A stretch of DNA of 12,805 nt from Treponema sp. (GTDB taxonomy: Bacteria > Spirochaetota > Spirochaetia > Treponematales > Breznakiellaceae): contig JAIWNU010000098.1 of the NCBI GenBank assembly GCA_020216655.1, forward strand, positions 1-12,805. Direction: 5' to 3'. How positions within the stretch are numbered: the stretch's first letter is position 1; every line of letters begins with the position of its first letter. A program made the translations under genes and the position numbers. Shown piece after piece: positions 1 through 6,461 of the stretch. The notes below the pieces were generated by a model. The model made no database searches. It saw only the letters and a list, made by a program, of their open reading frames with translations, and was not told the origin of the DNA.

Positions 1-1056
1 TTCCCCGGAACGCCCCTTTCCAAGTTCCGCGGGCATGACTGGCGCCGGGACGTGCTGACCCTGGGCCGCCTTGAAGCCGACTGGGTAGAAAAGACCGCCG
101 AGGGAGCGGTTCGTTTTGACTGGCCGGTGCAGGTAAACAAGGCCCTTTTGGAAGAAGAATACTCCCTCATTGTTTCTCTGGGGCAGGTGGTTCCCCATGA
201 AGTCATCGGCATGGCAAACCACCTTAAAAACCTTTTTGTGGGGACCGGTGGCAAGGAAGCGATCGATAAAAGCCACTTTACCGGCGCGGCTTACGGAATG
301 GAACGGATGATGGGCCGGGTGAATACCCCGGTGCGGGCCCTCTTTGATGAGGGCTACCGCCGTTTCGGAAATCTGCTCCCCCCCATACTGTGGGCCCTTA
401 CGGTGGTGGGTAGCCGCAGTGAAGAAGAAGCCCGCCGAACGGGTAAGCCCCGTGGTTCCCTCGCGGTCCGGGGCCTCTTTGTTGGCTTTGGCAGGTCCTG
501 CTTTGAAAAAGCGGCGGCCCTGGCCCGGCAGGTTAATGTAGACCTATTGGATGAACCTATTCAGAAGGCTGTGGTGTATCTGGAGCCTGAGGAATTCCGC
601 ACTACCTGGCTGGGAAACAAGGCGGTCTACCGGACCCGGATGGCCATGGCTGATGGGGGGGAACTGCTGATACTGGCGCCGGGCCTTGAGCGCTTTGGCG
701 AAGACCGCGGCATCGATGCCCTGATACGGAAACACGGCTACCGGCCTGCGGCAGAAATCCGGCGCCGGGTAGAAACAGATGAGGAACTGCGGGAAGCCCT
801 GAGCGCTGCAGCCCATCTCATTCATGGTTCAAGCGAGGACCGTTTTACGGTCCGCTATTGTCCGGGGCCGGGGGTGAGCCGGGAAGAAATAGAGTCCGTC
901 GGGTACCAGTGGGGAGACCTCGACGAAGCGATGGACCGTTATGACATTAAGAAGCTGACCCTGGGGTGGAATACACTTCCTGATGGAGAGCGGATCTTCT
1001 TTGTACCCAATCCTGCTTTAGGACTTTGGGCAGAAAGGAGAAGATTTGGAGAATAA
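1..1056 (+). CDS. LarA-family (DUF2088) nickel-pincer racemase/epimerase, 5' truncated
   Basis: The frame is open from base 1, so the N-terminus lies outside the window and the GTG at 52 is not the true start; 351 residues are visible. The family (type member lactate racemase LarA) uses a nickel-pincer nucleotide to epimerise alpha-hydroxy acids by hydride transfer in the cytoplasm. In window numbering, His66 (in VVPHEVIGMANHLK), Lys76 and His92 have the same spacing as LarA His174, Lys184 and His200, which are the catalytic base, the cofactor-tethering lysine and the nickel ligand. The SGG usually before the lysine is replaced by ANHL, so this is a divergent subfamily and the substrate is probably not lactate; other sugar acids such as mannonate are possible but unproven. 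No cofactor-synthesis genes (larB, larC, larE) are in the window. The gene ends 61 bases before the next plus-strand gene. Confidence 0.8.
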   Translation, partial: FPGTPLSKFRGHDWRRDVLTLGRLEADWVEKTAEGAVRFDWPVQVNKALLEEEYSLIVSLGQVVPHEVIGMANHLKNLFVGTGGKEAIDKSHFTGAAYGMERMMGRVNTPVRALFDEGYRRFGNLLPPILWALTVVGSRSEEEARRTGKPRGSLAVRGLFVGFGRSCFEKAAALARQVNVDLLDEPIQKAVVYLEPEEFRTTWLGNKAVYRTRMAMADGGELLILAPGLERFGEDRGIDALIRKHGYRPAAEIRRRVETDEELREALSAAAHLIHGSSEDRFTVRYCPGPGVSREEIESVGYQWGDLDEAMDRYDIKKLTLGWNTLPDGERIFFVPNPALGLWAERRRFGE

Positions 1057-1107
1057 GCCTTTTTCAAAACTCGAAAAATAGTATCCGACTTTTGAAATTG
1101 GCTCATG

Positions 1108-1112
1108 TAAGG
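1108..1112 (+). promoter_or_regulatory. Shine-Dalgarno TAAGG that sets the start of the SprA-related gene
   Basis: TAAGG ends five bases before ATG 1118 and eight before ATG 1121. The in-frame GTG at 1112 overlaps this site, so it is a less likely start. Confidence 0.5.
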
Positions 1113-1117
1113 TGCCT

Positions 1118-1624
1118 ATGATGGTCGGACCGGTTGGGTCTGTAAGTGCTGTTGAGTCTCTTCGATCCATGGCGCGGGTTCGTCCTGCGGAAGCACGGCG
1201 CTCCGAAATCAATAGGACTGTTGAGTCCCAATCTTTTTCCGATGCGTTAAAAGCAAAAGTGACGCCCAGCGATGAGCTTGTGTCCGCAGATCAGGATGTA
1301 AAGGCCCACGAACATGCCCACATGTCAGTACTGGGGCCCTATGCGGCGGGAGCAATCAATTACACTTATATAACTCTGCCGGACGGATCCAAATACGCCG
1401 TCGGCGGATCCATCAAAGTGGATCTTACGCCGGTACCGGGGGACCCAGAAGCCACTATCCGGAAAGCCCGGGCAATTATCAATGCTTCCTATGCGGTAAG
1501 TTCCCCATCCCCAGCGGATATGCGGGTTGCGGCCCAAGCTTACCAAATGGAAATGCAGGCTCAACGGGAACTGGAACAAGCGAAGAAAGAGGATTCAAAG
1601 GCTACGCAGGAAGAATCAATGTAA
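1118..1624 (+). CDS. SprA-related family protein, putative zinc metalloprotease
   Basis: The product is 168 residues from ATG 1118; ATG 1121 and GTG 1112 are alternatives, and TAAGG at 1108-1112 favours 1118. It belongs to the SprA-related family (Pfam putative metalloprotease catalytic domain). The evidence is the block at residues 58-115: an HExxH-type motif HEHAH (64-68), then a GPYAAGAINYTY segment, DGSKYAVGG, and the family signature PVPGDPEAT (106-113). An Ala/Gln/Glu-rich, probably helical and charged tail follows (about 138-168). There is no signal peptide or membrane segment, so it is probably cytoplasmic unless exported another way. Protease activity is inferred from the motif; the biological role of the family is poorly known. 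Its 3' end overlaps the convergent histidine kinase gene by 23 bases. Confidence 0.75.
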   Translation: MMVGPVGSVSAVESLRSMARVRPAEARRSEINRTVESQSFSDALKAKVTPSDELVSADQDVKAHEHAHMSVLGPYAAGAINYTYITLPDGSKYAVGGSIKVDLTPVPGDPEATIRKARAIINASYAVSSPSPADMRVAAQAYQMEMQAQRELEQAKKEDSKATQEESM

Positions 1625-2906
1625 TCGTGGTGCCCCTGCCGGGGCTGCTCGTGATGTCCAGGCTCCCCCCCGCCTGGCTGATTTTTTCGATAGCGCCGCT
1701 TAATCCAAGACCGTGGGATGTGGTAAATTGTTCATCCGGCGAAATGGTGCCTGCTTTTATTTCTGCTAGCCGTTCTGCACTGATACCCTGACCGGTGTCG
1801 CTTATGGTTAGTACCACAAAGGGCTTTTTATTCTCGGTTTTTTTTCGGGCAGAAATGGTGATGCTCCCTGCGTTCGTGTATTTAATGGCGTTATCCATAA
1901 GGTTTTCTATGATTCTAATAAACTCGGCTTTTGGCATGTCTGGGCGGGGTATATTTTCTGGAATGGATACTGTAACCGCAAGCCCCTTAGCCTGGGCAAG
2001 AATGCGATAGCTTCCGAGGGCCCGATCCACTAAATGGACCAGATTTACTTTCCTTTCCAGTGTTTTATCATCCTGAACTTCCGGTTCCAATATGGATTGG
2101 ACTAGGTCAAACATCAGCTTGTTTGAACGGGAAAGGATATCCACATAGGTCTTTTGTTCTTCCGTAAGTTCCGTGGCGGCGAGCAGGGCCTGGACTCCCA
2201 TAATCGAAGTAATGGGAGACCGGAGATCGTGGGTAAGGGATGCAAGGCGGTCGAGCCCGTCCTGGCGGGTATCGGCGATGAGCTTTTCCAGGTGCCGGTT
2301 CATGATTCTCCGAGCTTCGGCTATCTGATTTACCCGGTCAAAATAATGGCGCAGAAAGGTGTTTACTCCAAGGGCTGAAATATGCAGAATCACGACGCCA
2401 AATCGTGCATTGATGACCGCTGGGGTGAGGTGGCTATTAAAAAACAATTCTAGAATATCAAAAGTGATTGCGATGATAAGAAGCCCAAGGGCACAGCGAA
2501 GCTTGTCAGAATAAAGTCCAATAAGGACTATGGCCGCAAAAAAGACTAATGCTGCTAGGGGCATGAGAGCCCCCGATGTCTTTTCGTAGATTGCCGAAGG
2601 AATAAGGGCAGCAGCGACTGATATGGTGCCCCCAAAAAAGAGGACAGGAATGGCTGCACCATATAAGTTCAATTTAAGGAGAATAAGACAAAGGGCAAGC
2701 GAAAGGCTTGCTCCAATGCGGGTTACGGTAAAAACATCGGGACCCCGAAAAATATCTATACTGAGGGTGGACACAATAATCGGCAAAAGGACGAGAAGGA
2801 ATTGGACAAGGTATTCCTTGCGCATCCTGTCCGGGGAAAGGGGCGTGTCGTCCTGGTCCCCCAGTATCCAATGGCTGATTCGTTTAAGCAAGGCTGGATA
2901 TTTCAT
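1602..2906 (-). CDS. Six-pass membrane sensor histidine kinase
   Basis: The product is 434 residues from ATG 2906. Residues 30-190 hold about six hydrophobic segments (roughly 33-53, 62-80, 84-104, 114-132, 137-156, 168-188) and no evident extracellular sensor domain. A short linker helix (190-220) leads to a classical HisKA H-box, LTHDLRSP, with phospho-acceptor His226. The HATPase_c domain has an N-box at 332-343 (Asn335, Asn339), a G1 box ISDTGQGIS (368-376) and a G2 box HGLGL (398-402). All catalytic elements are present, so it should be an active kinase that senses something in or at the membrane. The frame stays open to TTG 2948 and ATG 2936, but those starts lie deeper in the upstream methyltransferase gene; none has a strong Shine-Dalgarno. 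It is probably cotranscribed and translationally coupled with that gene. No response regulator is nearby, so its partner is unknown. Confidence 0.88.
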   Translation of the reverse strand: MKYPALLKRISHWILGDQDDTPLSPDRMRKEYLVQFLLVLLPIIVSTLSIDIFRGPDVFTVTRIGASLSLALCLILLKLNLYGAAIPVLFFGGTISVAAALIPSAIYEKTSGALMPLAALVFFAAIVLIGLYSDKLRCALGLLIIAITFDILELFFNSHLTPAVINARFGVVILHISALGVNTFLRHYFDRVNQIAEARRIMNRHLEKLIADTRQDGLDRLASLTHDLRSPITSIMGVQALLAATELTEEQKTYVDILSRSNKLMFDLVQSILEPEVQDDKTLERKVNLVHLVDRALGSYRILAQAKGLAVTVSIPENIPRPDMPKAEFIRIIENLMDNAIKYTNAGSITISARKKTENKKPFVVLTISDTGQGISAERLAEIKAGTISPDEQFTTSHGLGLSGAIEKISQAGGSLDITSSPGRGTTITLILPA

Positions 2907-3642
2907 GGAGGAATAGGGTTGCTGCCTGGGCAACATTGAGGCTTTCAATCTGGCCAGAACCGGGAATTCGAACCAGATACGAACAGGCCTCTGAAACTTC
3001 GTTTGAAAGGCCGGTTTCTTCGTTACCGACTACCACGGCAAAACCTCGGTAGGGCGGCTCTGTAAGGGTGGAAAGATCATGGAGCCGGAGCCGTGCCCAG
3101 TGGTGGGCTCCCAATACAAGGAGTTTTGTTGCTGCTTCGGTGACAAAGGCCGCCATATTCCGGACTTTTCGGATGCGGACATATTCCATGCCTCCTTCTG
3201 CAACCCGGTATGCACTAGTTGTGAGCCGGGCTTCCTTGTCACGTTCAGAAAGTATCACCCAGGTGGCGCCAAAAAACGCCGCAGACCGGATGATTGCCCC
3301 CAGGTTATTATCATTTCCCACTGAATCAAGAATAAGCCCGAACTGTTTTTGCCGAGCCCATTCATCAAGCTCTTCGGGTTTCAGTGGCTCCACCTCCGGC
3401 TCTTGAATCATGGCCACCACCCCCTGGTGGCGGGGGCTTTTGCAGAGCCGCTCCAGTTCATCATCATCGCAAATCTTGTAGGGCCTTTTTTGTTCTGCTA
3501 AAAATTTGCATGCCATGGTAAAGTGTTTGAGCCGGTCCTGCCGCAGGAAAAGACGCTTAATTTGTTCTGGATGTATGTTTGCAAGAGCTGCTGCCGCATT
3601 AAAGCCGCAGACCGCAAGCTCCTTGGTCAATTTATTTCGCAT
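2884..3642 (-). CDS. TrmH/SpoU-family RNA 2'-O-ribose methyltransferase
   Basis: The product is 252 residues. It transfers a methyl group from SAM to a ribose 2'-OH in rRNA or tRNA. Residues 5-80 look like the SpoU substrate-binding domain. Residues 100-250 are the knotted SPOUT catalytic domain with the three family motifs: motif I DNNLGAIIRSAAFFG (111-125, Asn113 and catalytic-type Arg119), motif II VVGNEETGLS (204-213) and motif III IPGSGQIESLNVAQAA (226-241). The exact target (for example 23S rRNA Gm2251 or a tRNA position) cannot be told from sequence alone. The start ATG 3642 has no Shine-Dalgarno and sits 8 bases after a good -10 box, which suggests a leaderless mRNA. It heads a minus-strand unit with the membrane histidine kinase, which starts 23 bases before this gene stops. 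Confidence 0.9.
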   Translation of the reverse strand: MRNKLTKELAVCGFNAAAALANIHPEQIKRLFLRQDRLKHFTMACKFLAEQKRPYKICDDDELERLCKSPRHQGVVAMIQEPEVEPLKPEELDEWARQKQFGLILDSVGNDNNLGAIIRSAAFFGATWVILSERDKEARLTTSAYRVAEGGMEYVRIRKVRNMAAFVTEAATKLLVLGAHHWARLRLHDLSTLTEPPYRGFAVVVGNEETGLSNEVSEACSYLVRIPGSGQIESLNVAQAATLFLHEISSLA

Positions 3643-3650
3643 TTCATGTA

Positions 3651-3679
3651 AGTATACAATAAAAGAGAGAAATTGTCAT
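3651..3679 (-). promoter_or_regulatory. Sigma70-type promoter of the methyltransferase gene
   Basis: Read on the minus strand, ATGACA (3679-3674) and TATACT (3656-3651) are separated by exactly 17 bases, each matching consensus at 5 of 6 positions. The expected transcription start falls at about 3643-3645, right at ATG 3642, which leaves essentially no leader. Confidence 0.6.
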
Positions 3680-3682
3680 TCC

Positions 3683-3699
3683 TGGAGTTTTTTTCTCCA
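3683..3699. promoter_or_regulatory. Inverted repeat between the two divergent -35 boxes
   Basis: TGGAG (3683-3687) and CTCCA (3695-3699) are separated by seven T. The repeat lies between the -35 box of the minus-strand promoter (3674-3679) and that of the plus-strand promoter (3701-3706). It could be a protein-binding site affecting both, but it is short and may be chance. Confidence 0.3.
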
Positions 3700-3700
3700 C

Positions 3701-3729
3701 TTGACCCCTGCCTTGAGAGCTATCATACT
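3701..3729 (+). promoter_or_regulatory. Sigma70-type promoter of the AlaX gene
   Basis: TTGACC (3701-3706, 5 of 6) and CATACT (3724-3729, 4 of 6) are spaced by 17 bases. The -10 box ends six bases before ATG 3736, so the predicted transcript starts at or next to the start codon. Confidence 0.5.
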
Positions 3730-3735
3730 GAAATC

Positions 3736-4935
3736 ATGGAAACAAAAACCCTGTATTATGATCAGAGTTGGCTCGATGAACTTGACGTTTCAGTTCTTGC
3801 TATAGAAACCTGCGATAACAGGCCGGCCCTGGTGCTGGACAAAACAATCCTGTATCCCGAAGGCGGCGGCCAGCCTGCGGACCATGGCTGGATTAACGAT
3901 GTCCCTGTGGTGGATGTCCAATTTGCGGGTGAAACCATATACCATGTTGTGGCCGATGCTTCCTCGTTAGCACCAGGGCCGGCCCGGCTCAAACTTAACC
4001 GCCGGCGCCGCACCGACTTTTCTACCCAGCATTCGGCCCAGCATCTTCTCTCTGCTACAATTTTAAGACTTACAGGGGGGGCCACGATTTCCATGCACCT
4101 GGGAGACCGCTTTAACACTATCGATGTGGATATATCTGCACTTGCACCGGAAGACCTTCTTTTTATAGAAGACTCAGTCAATGAGCTTATTCGGGAGAAT
4201 TTTAAGATTATCACCCATCTTTGCCCGCCAGAGGATGCAAATAGTTTTCCCCTTCGTAAAAAACCTCCGGAAGGGGAACAGCTGCTCCGTATTGTAGAAA
4301 TTGACGGATACGATTATTCACCCTGCGCGGGTATACACCTTACTTCCACCGGGCAAATTGGAACCTTGGCTGTCCTGGGGGCGGAGAAATATAAGGGTAT
4401 GATGCGCCTCAGTTTTATCGCAGGACAGCGGGTTGTAGGGGAGTACCGGCTGCTCCGAGAAGCCACAGGGGCGGCGAGCCGCAGCCTTAAGGTTCCTCAG
4501 GATGAGCTTGCCAGGGCTGTGGCAAATCTCGCCAAAAAATTAAGTATTCAGGATAAGCAGATGCTTATTCTCAAGGAACGGCTTGCATCCCTGGAAGCTG
4601 CTCAGATTCTTGAAGAAACACATAAATCGCCACTTATCAGTAAAGTCTTTTCCGACCGTTCTATAGATGAAGCCCTCCGGGTGGGCCGGGCGCTGCAGAA
4701 AGAGACGGATCTGTTTGTTTTGGTCGCCAGCGTTCCTGAGCTTAAGGCTGCGCTGCTTACCGGCAGAACCGATGCCGACCTGAGGCCTGTTTGCAAGTCC
4801 CTCCTTGAAGCAAGCGGCGGAACGGGAGGCGGCGGGCCTACCTATTACCAGGGATCCTTTTCGTCCCGGGAAGATTTGAATAAGTTTGTAAAAGGAGCTG
4901 AAAATCATGAGTATTTCAACCAAAACCGGCGATGA
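3736..4935 (+). CDS. AlaX-type alanyl-tRNA editing protein (long form)
   Basis: The product is 399 residues from ATG 3736. The frame extends back to TTG 3673, but the promoter lies in that stretch and the N-terminus METKTLYY is typical of the family, so the longer start is rejected. It is a cytoplasmic trans-editing hydrolase that removes serine or glycine wrongly attached to tRNA-Ala. Residues 1-90 form the AlaRS-like editing beta-barrel with the signature YPEGGGQPAD (40-49). The zinc site is complete: HSAQH (His99, His103) and CAGIH (Cys197, His201). Residues 250-300 look coiled coil. The C-terminal part (300-380) with GGTGGGG (361-367) resembles the DHHA1/C-Ala domain, which marks the long AlaX form. 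There is no aminoacylation domain. The 3' end overlaps the adenosyltransferase gene by 29 bases, so the two are cotranscribed. Confidence 0.92.
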   Translation: METKTLYYDQSWLDELDVSVLAIETCDNRPALVLDKTILYPEGGGQPADHGWINDVPVVDVQFAGETIYHVVADASSLAPGPARLKLNRRRRTDFSTQHSAQHLLSATILRLTGGATISMHLGDRFNTIDVDISALAPEDLLFIEDSVNELIRENFKIITHLCPPEDANSFPLRKKPPEGEQLLRIVEIDGYDYSPCAGIHLTSTGQIGTLAVLGAEKYKGMMRLSFIAGQRVVGEYRLLREATGAASRSLKVPQDELARAVANLAKKLSIQDKQMLILKERLASLEAAQILEETHKSPLISKVFSDRSIDEALRVGRALQKETDLFVLVASVPELKAALLTGRTDADLRPVCKSLLEASGGTGGGGPTYYQGSFSSREDLNKFVKGAENHEYFNQNRR

Positions 4936-5431
4936 CGGCACTACGGGCTTGTGGTCCGGTGAACGGGTCGGCAAAGATTCACTGCGGGTCGAATGCTACG
5001 GTACTATTGATGAACTCAACGCGTTTTTAGGAGACGCCCGGCGTAAGGTAAAAACAGATCGGGTTAAGGAAATAATCGATATTTTACAGCGGGATCTTTT
5101 TCGGGTTGCAGGGTCCCTGGCAACCCTGAGCCCCGGTGCCTATGTACAGCCTGTTGTGGAAGCAGATGTGGACCGCCTGACCGATTGGGTTCATGAACTG
5201 GAAGCGGCGGTGCCCCTCAAGGGTTTTGTCATACCGGGCTCCACCGACAGCTCTGCCAAGCTGGATATTTGCAGAACCGTCTGCCGCCGGGCTGAACGGC
5301 GTATTGTAGCTTTGGCCCGGCAGGATGCGGTGGACGGCCCCACGAGGCGTTTTGTGAACCGCTTATCGGACCTGCTATTCATGTTGGCCCGCTACGAAGA
5401 ACAAGCCGAAGGAGCTATCCGGTACAAATAA
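4907..5431 (+). CDS. ATP:cob(I)alamin adenosyltransferase, PduO type
   Basis: The product is 174 residues, a normal full-length PduO/MMAB-family enzyme, cytoplasmic and usually trimeric. It transfers the 5'-deoxyadenosyl group of ATP to cob(I)alamin to make adenosylcobalamin, the coenzyme of B12-dependent mutases, dehydratases and lyases. Visible signatures are the N-terminal ATP-binding TKTGDDGTTGL (5-15), RVECYGTIDELNAFLG (27-42), CRRAERR (126-132) and the C-terminal FVNRLSDLLFMLAR (149-162). A strong Shine-Dalgarno AAAGGAG (4891-4897) supports ATG 4907, which lies inside the end of the AlaX gene. I see no functional link between tRNA editing and B12, so the pairing is probably organisational. 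A specific symbol (pduO or cobO) is not assigned because no pathway genes are adjacent. Confidence 0.93.
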   Translation: MSISTKTGDDGTTGLWSGERVGKDSLRVECYGTIDELNAFLGDARRKVKTDRVKEIIDILQRDLFRVAGSLATLSPGAYVQPVVEADVDRLTDWVHELEAAVPLKGFVIPGSTDSSAKLDICRTVCRRAERRIVALARQDAVDGPTRRFVNRLSDLLFMLARYEEQAEGAIRYK

Positions 5432-5441
5432 AGCCCAATTC

Positions 5442-5470
5442 TGGAAAACTATGGAAAGTAGCACTATGCT
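5442..5470 (+). promoter_or_regulatory. Possible promoter of the HisKA_2 kinase gene
   Basis: TGGAAA (5442-5447) and TATGCT (5465-5470) are spaced by 17 bases, each 4 of 6 to consensus, and the -10 box ends six bases before ATG 5477. On its own it is weak, but the geometry matches the two promoters near 3651-3729. Confidence 0.3.
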
Positions 5471-5476
5471 TTGGTT

Positions 5477-6403
5477 ATGAGTATCGTTTTAAATAGTATT
5501 CTGTTAACTTCCATAACGCTTCAGCTTTTTGCAGCATATTTTGCAATCAGGCTCATCAAAATATCTGGTAAAACTGTCTCATGGATTTTCATTACCCTGG
5601 CACTGGTACTGATGAGCGTACGCCGTATCATCGCGCTCAGTTCTGTGTATCTGTTTCAAATTTCCCCTCCTGTTTTAACCATTAACCTCGTTAATGAAAG
5701 TATCGGGCTTGTCCTTTCGCTTTGTATGTTGTGCGGTATATTAGGAATTGCCCGTATCTTTAATGAACGGAATATGTATGAACAGCAAATTAAGAATCTG
5801 CTGGATGAAAAGGAAAACCTTTTAAAGGAAGTACACCATCGAATTAAAAATAATATGAATACCATGAAAAGCCTTTTGTCCTTGCAATCCGCAGTGCTGC
5901 AGGACTCTGGGGCGGTTTCAGCCCTCGATGATGCGCAGAACCGGATAGAAAGCATGATGGTGCTATACGATAAATTATATTCATCAACAGATTATAAAAC
6001 GCTTTCCCTGCGGGATTATGTTATTTCGTTAACAGAGGAGATTATGGACACCTTCCCTGACAAGGATAAGGTGACTGTAGATACAGAAATTGATCATATA
6101 TATTTAGATTCTAAGATCTTGCAGCCCCTGGGTATCATCATTAACGAAGTTTTAACCAATGCGATGAAATATGCCTTTTCTGGACGCGCCGCAGGTCGTA
6201 TCTCAATACAAGCAAAAAGAGATGGTGATGTTTTGCACCTCTCTATCAAGGATGATGGTGTAGGTCTTCTGCCCGATTTGGCTACGGAGCATTCCTCAAG
6301 TTTTGGTATGGTGCTGATACGGGAATTGACGAAGCAGCTAAAAGGGACGCTCCATATCCAGAGCGCGTCGGGCACGGAAATAGCAATCGATATCAATGCG
6401 TAA
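5477..6403 (+). CDS. Membrane sensor histidine kinase, HisKA_2 class
   Basis: The product is 308 residues from ATG 5477; the in-frame TTG at 5471 lies two codons upstream, directly against a possible -10 box, and is less likely. Three membrane segments (about 5-28, 33-60, 66-94) have no large loop or recognisable sensor domain. A short helix (95-117) leads to the HisKA_2 motif EVHHRIKNNMNT, in which His121 aligns with the phospho-acceptor of HWE/HisKA_2 kinases. The ATPase domain has the N-box IINEVLTNAMKYAF (221-234), a G1 box DDGVG (259-263) and a short G2 region SSSFGMVLIREL (273-284). The class usually phosphorylates stand-alone or output-linked response regulators; none is next to it. 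There is no Shine-Dalgarno, and the gene looks more AT-rich than its neighbours. It is 45 bases after the adenosyltransferase and ends 58 bases before the TetR gene. Confidence 0.88.
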   Translation: MSIVLNSILLTSITLQLFAAYFAIRLIKISGKTVSWIFITLALVLMSVRRIIALSSVYLFQISPPVLTINLVNESIGLVLSLCMLCGILGIARIFNERNMYEQQIKNLLDEKENLLKEVHHRIKNNMNTMKSLLSLQSAVLQDSGAVSALDDAQNRIESMMVLYDKLYSSTDYKTLSLRDYVISLTEEIMDTFPDKDKVTVDTEIDHIYLDSKILQPLGIIINEVLTNAMKYAFSGRAAGRISIQAKRDGDVLHLSIKDDGVGLLPDLATEHSSSFGMVLIRELTKQLKGTLHIQSASGTEIAIDINA

Positions 6404-6408
6404 GCCAA

Positions 6409-6438
6409 TTGACAATTATATATAATCTGCTATATGTT
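6409..6438 (+). promoter_or_regulatory. Promoter of the TetR-efflux operon
   Basis: A perfect TTGACA (6409-6414) is followed at 16-18 bases by TATATG (6431-6436) or TATGTT (6433-6438), both 4 of 6. The -10 box therefore falls inside the left arm of the palindrome, so a bound repressor would block RNA polymerase. A perfect TATAAT at 6421-6426 also exists but has no -35 at proper distance. The -35 box overlaps a small inverted repeat, AATTG-A-CAATT (6407-6417). Confidence 0.55.
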
Positions 6439-6460
6439 AACGACCGGTCGGTAACATATA
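6431..6460. promoter_or_regulatory. 30-bp near-perfect palindrome, probable TetR operator
   Basis: The left arm TATATGTTAACGACC (6431-6445) and right arm GGTCGGTAACATATA (6446-6460) are reverse complements at 14 of 15 positions, with the mismatch at 6440/6451. The core CGACCGGTCG resembles known TetR-family operators. It ends one base before the regulator start codon and covers the predicted -10 box and transcription start, the usual position for an autoregulatory operator. Confidence 0.75.
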
Positions 6461-6461
6461 G

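Noticed and set aside
1062..1097. Inverted repeat TTTCAAAA / TTTTGAAA with a 20-base loop after the LarA-family gene, as a terminator
   Set aside because: The stem is short and almost all A/T, the loop is long and no T-run follows.
2907..2948. Longer histidine kinase start at TTG 2948 or ATG 2936
   Set aside because: These give a greater overlap with the methyltransferase without a clearly better ribosome binding site; kept as alternatives only.
3673..3735. Longer AlaX start at TTG 3673
   Set aside because: It would put the promoter-like TTGACC...CATACT inside the coding region, and the extra 21 residues do not look like the family N-terminus; ATG 3736 fits better.
3762..4214. 150-residue antisense open frame opposite the AlaX gene
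   Set aside because: Serine/arginine-rich composition typical of a shadow frame; the plus strand encodes the zinc-site motifs of AlaX.
6421..6426. Perfect TATAAT as the -10 box of the TetR operon
   Set aside because: No acceptable -35 lies 16-18 bases upstream, whereas TTGACA at 6409 pairs with a box inside the palindrome. It cannot be excluded as an extra start.
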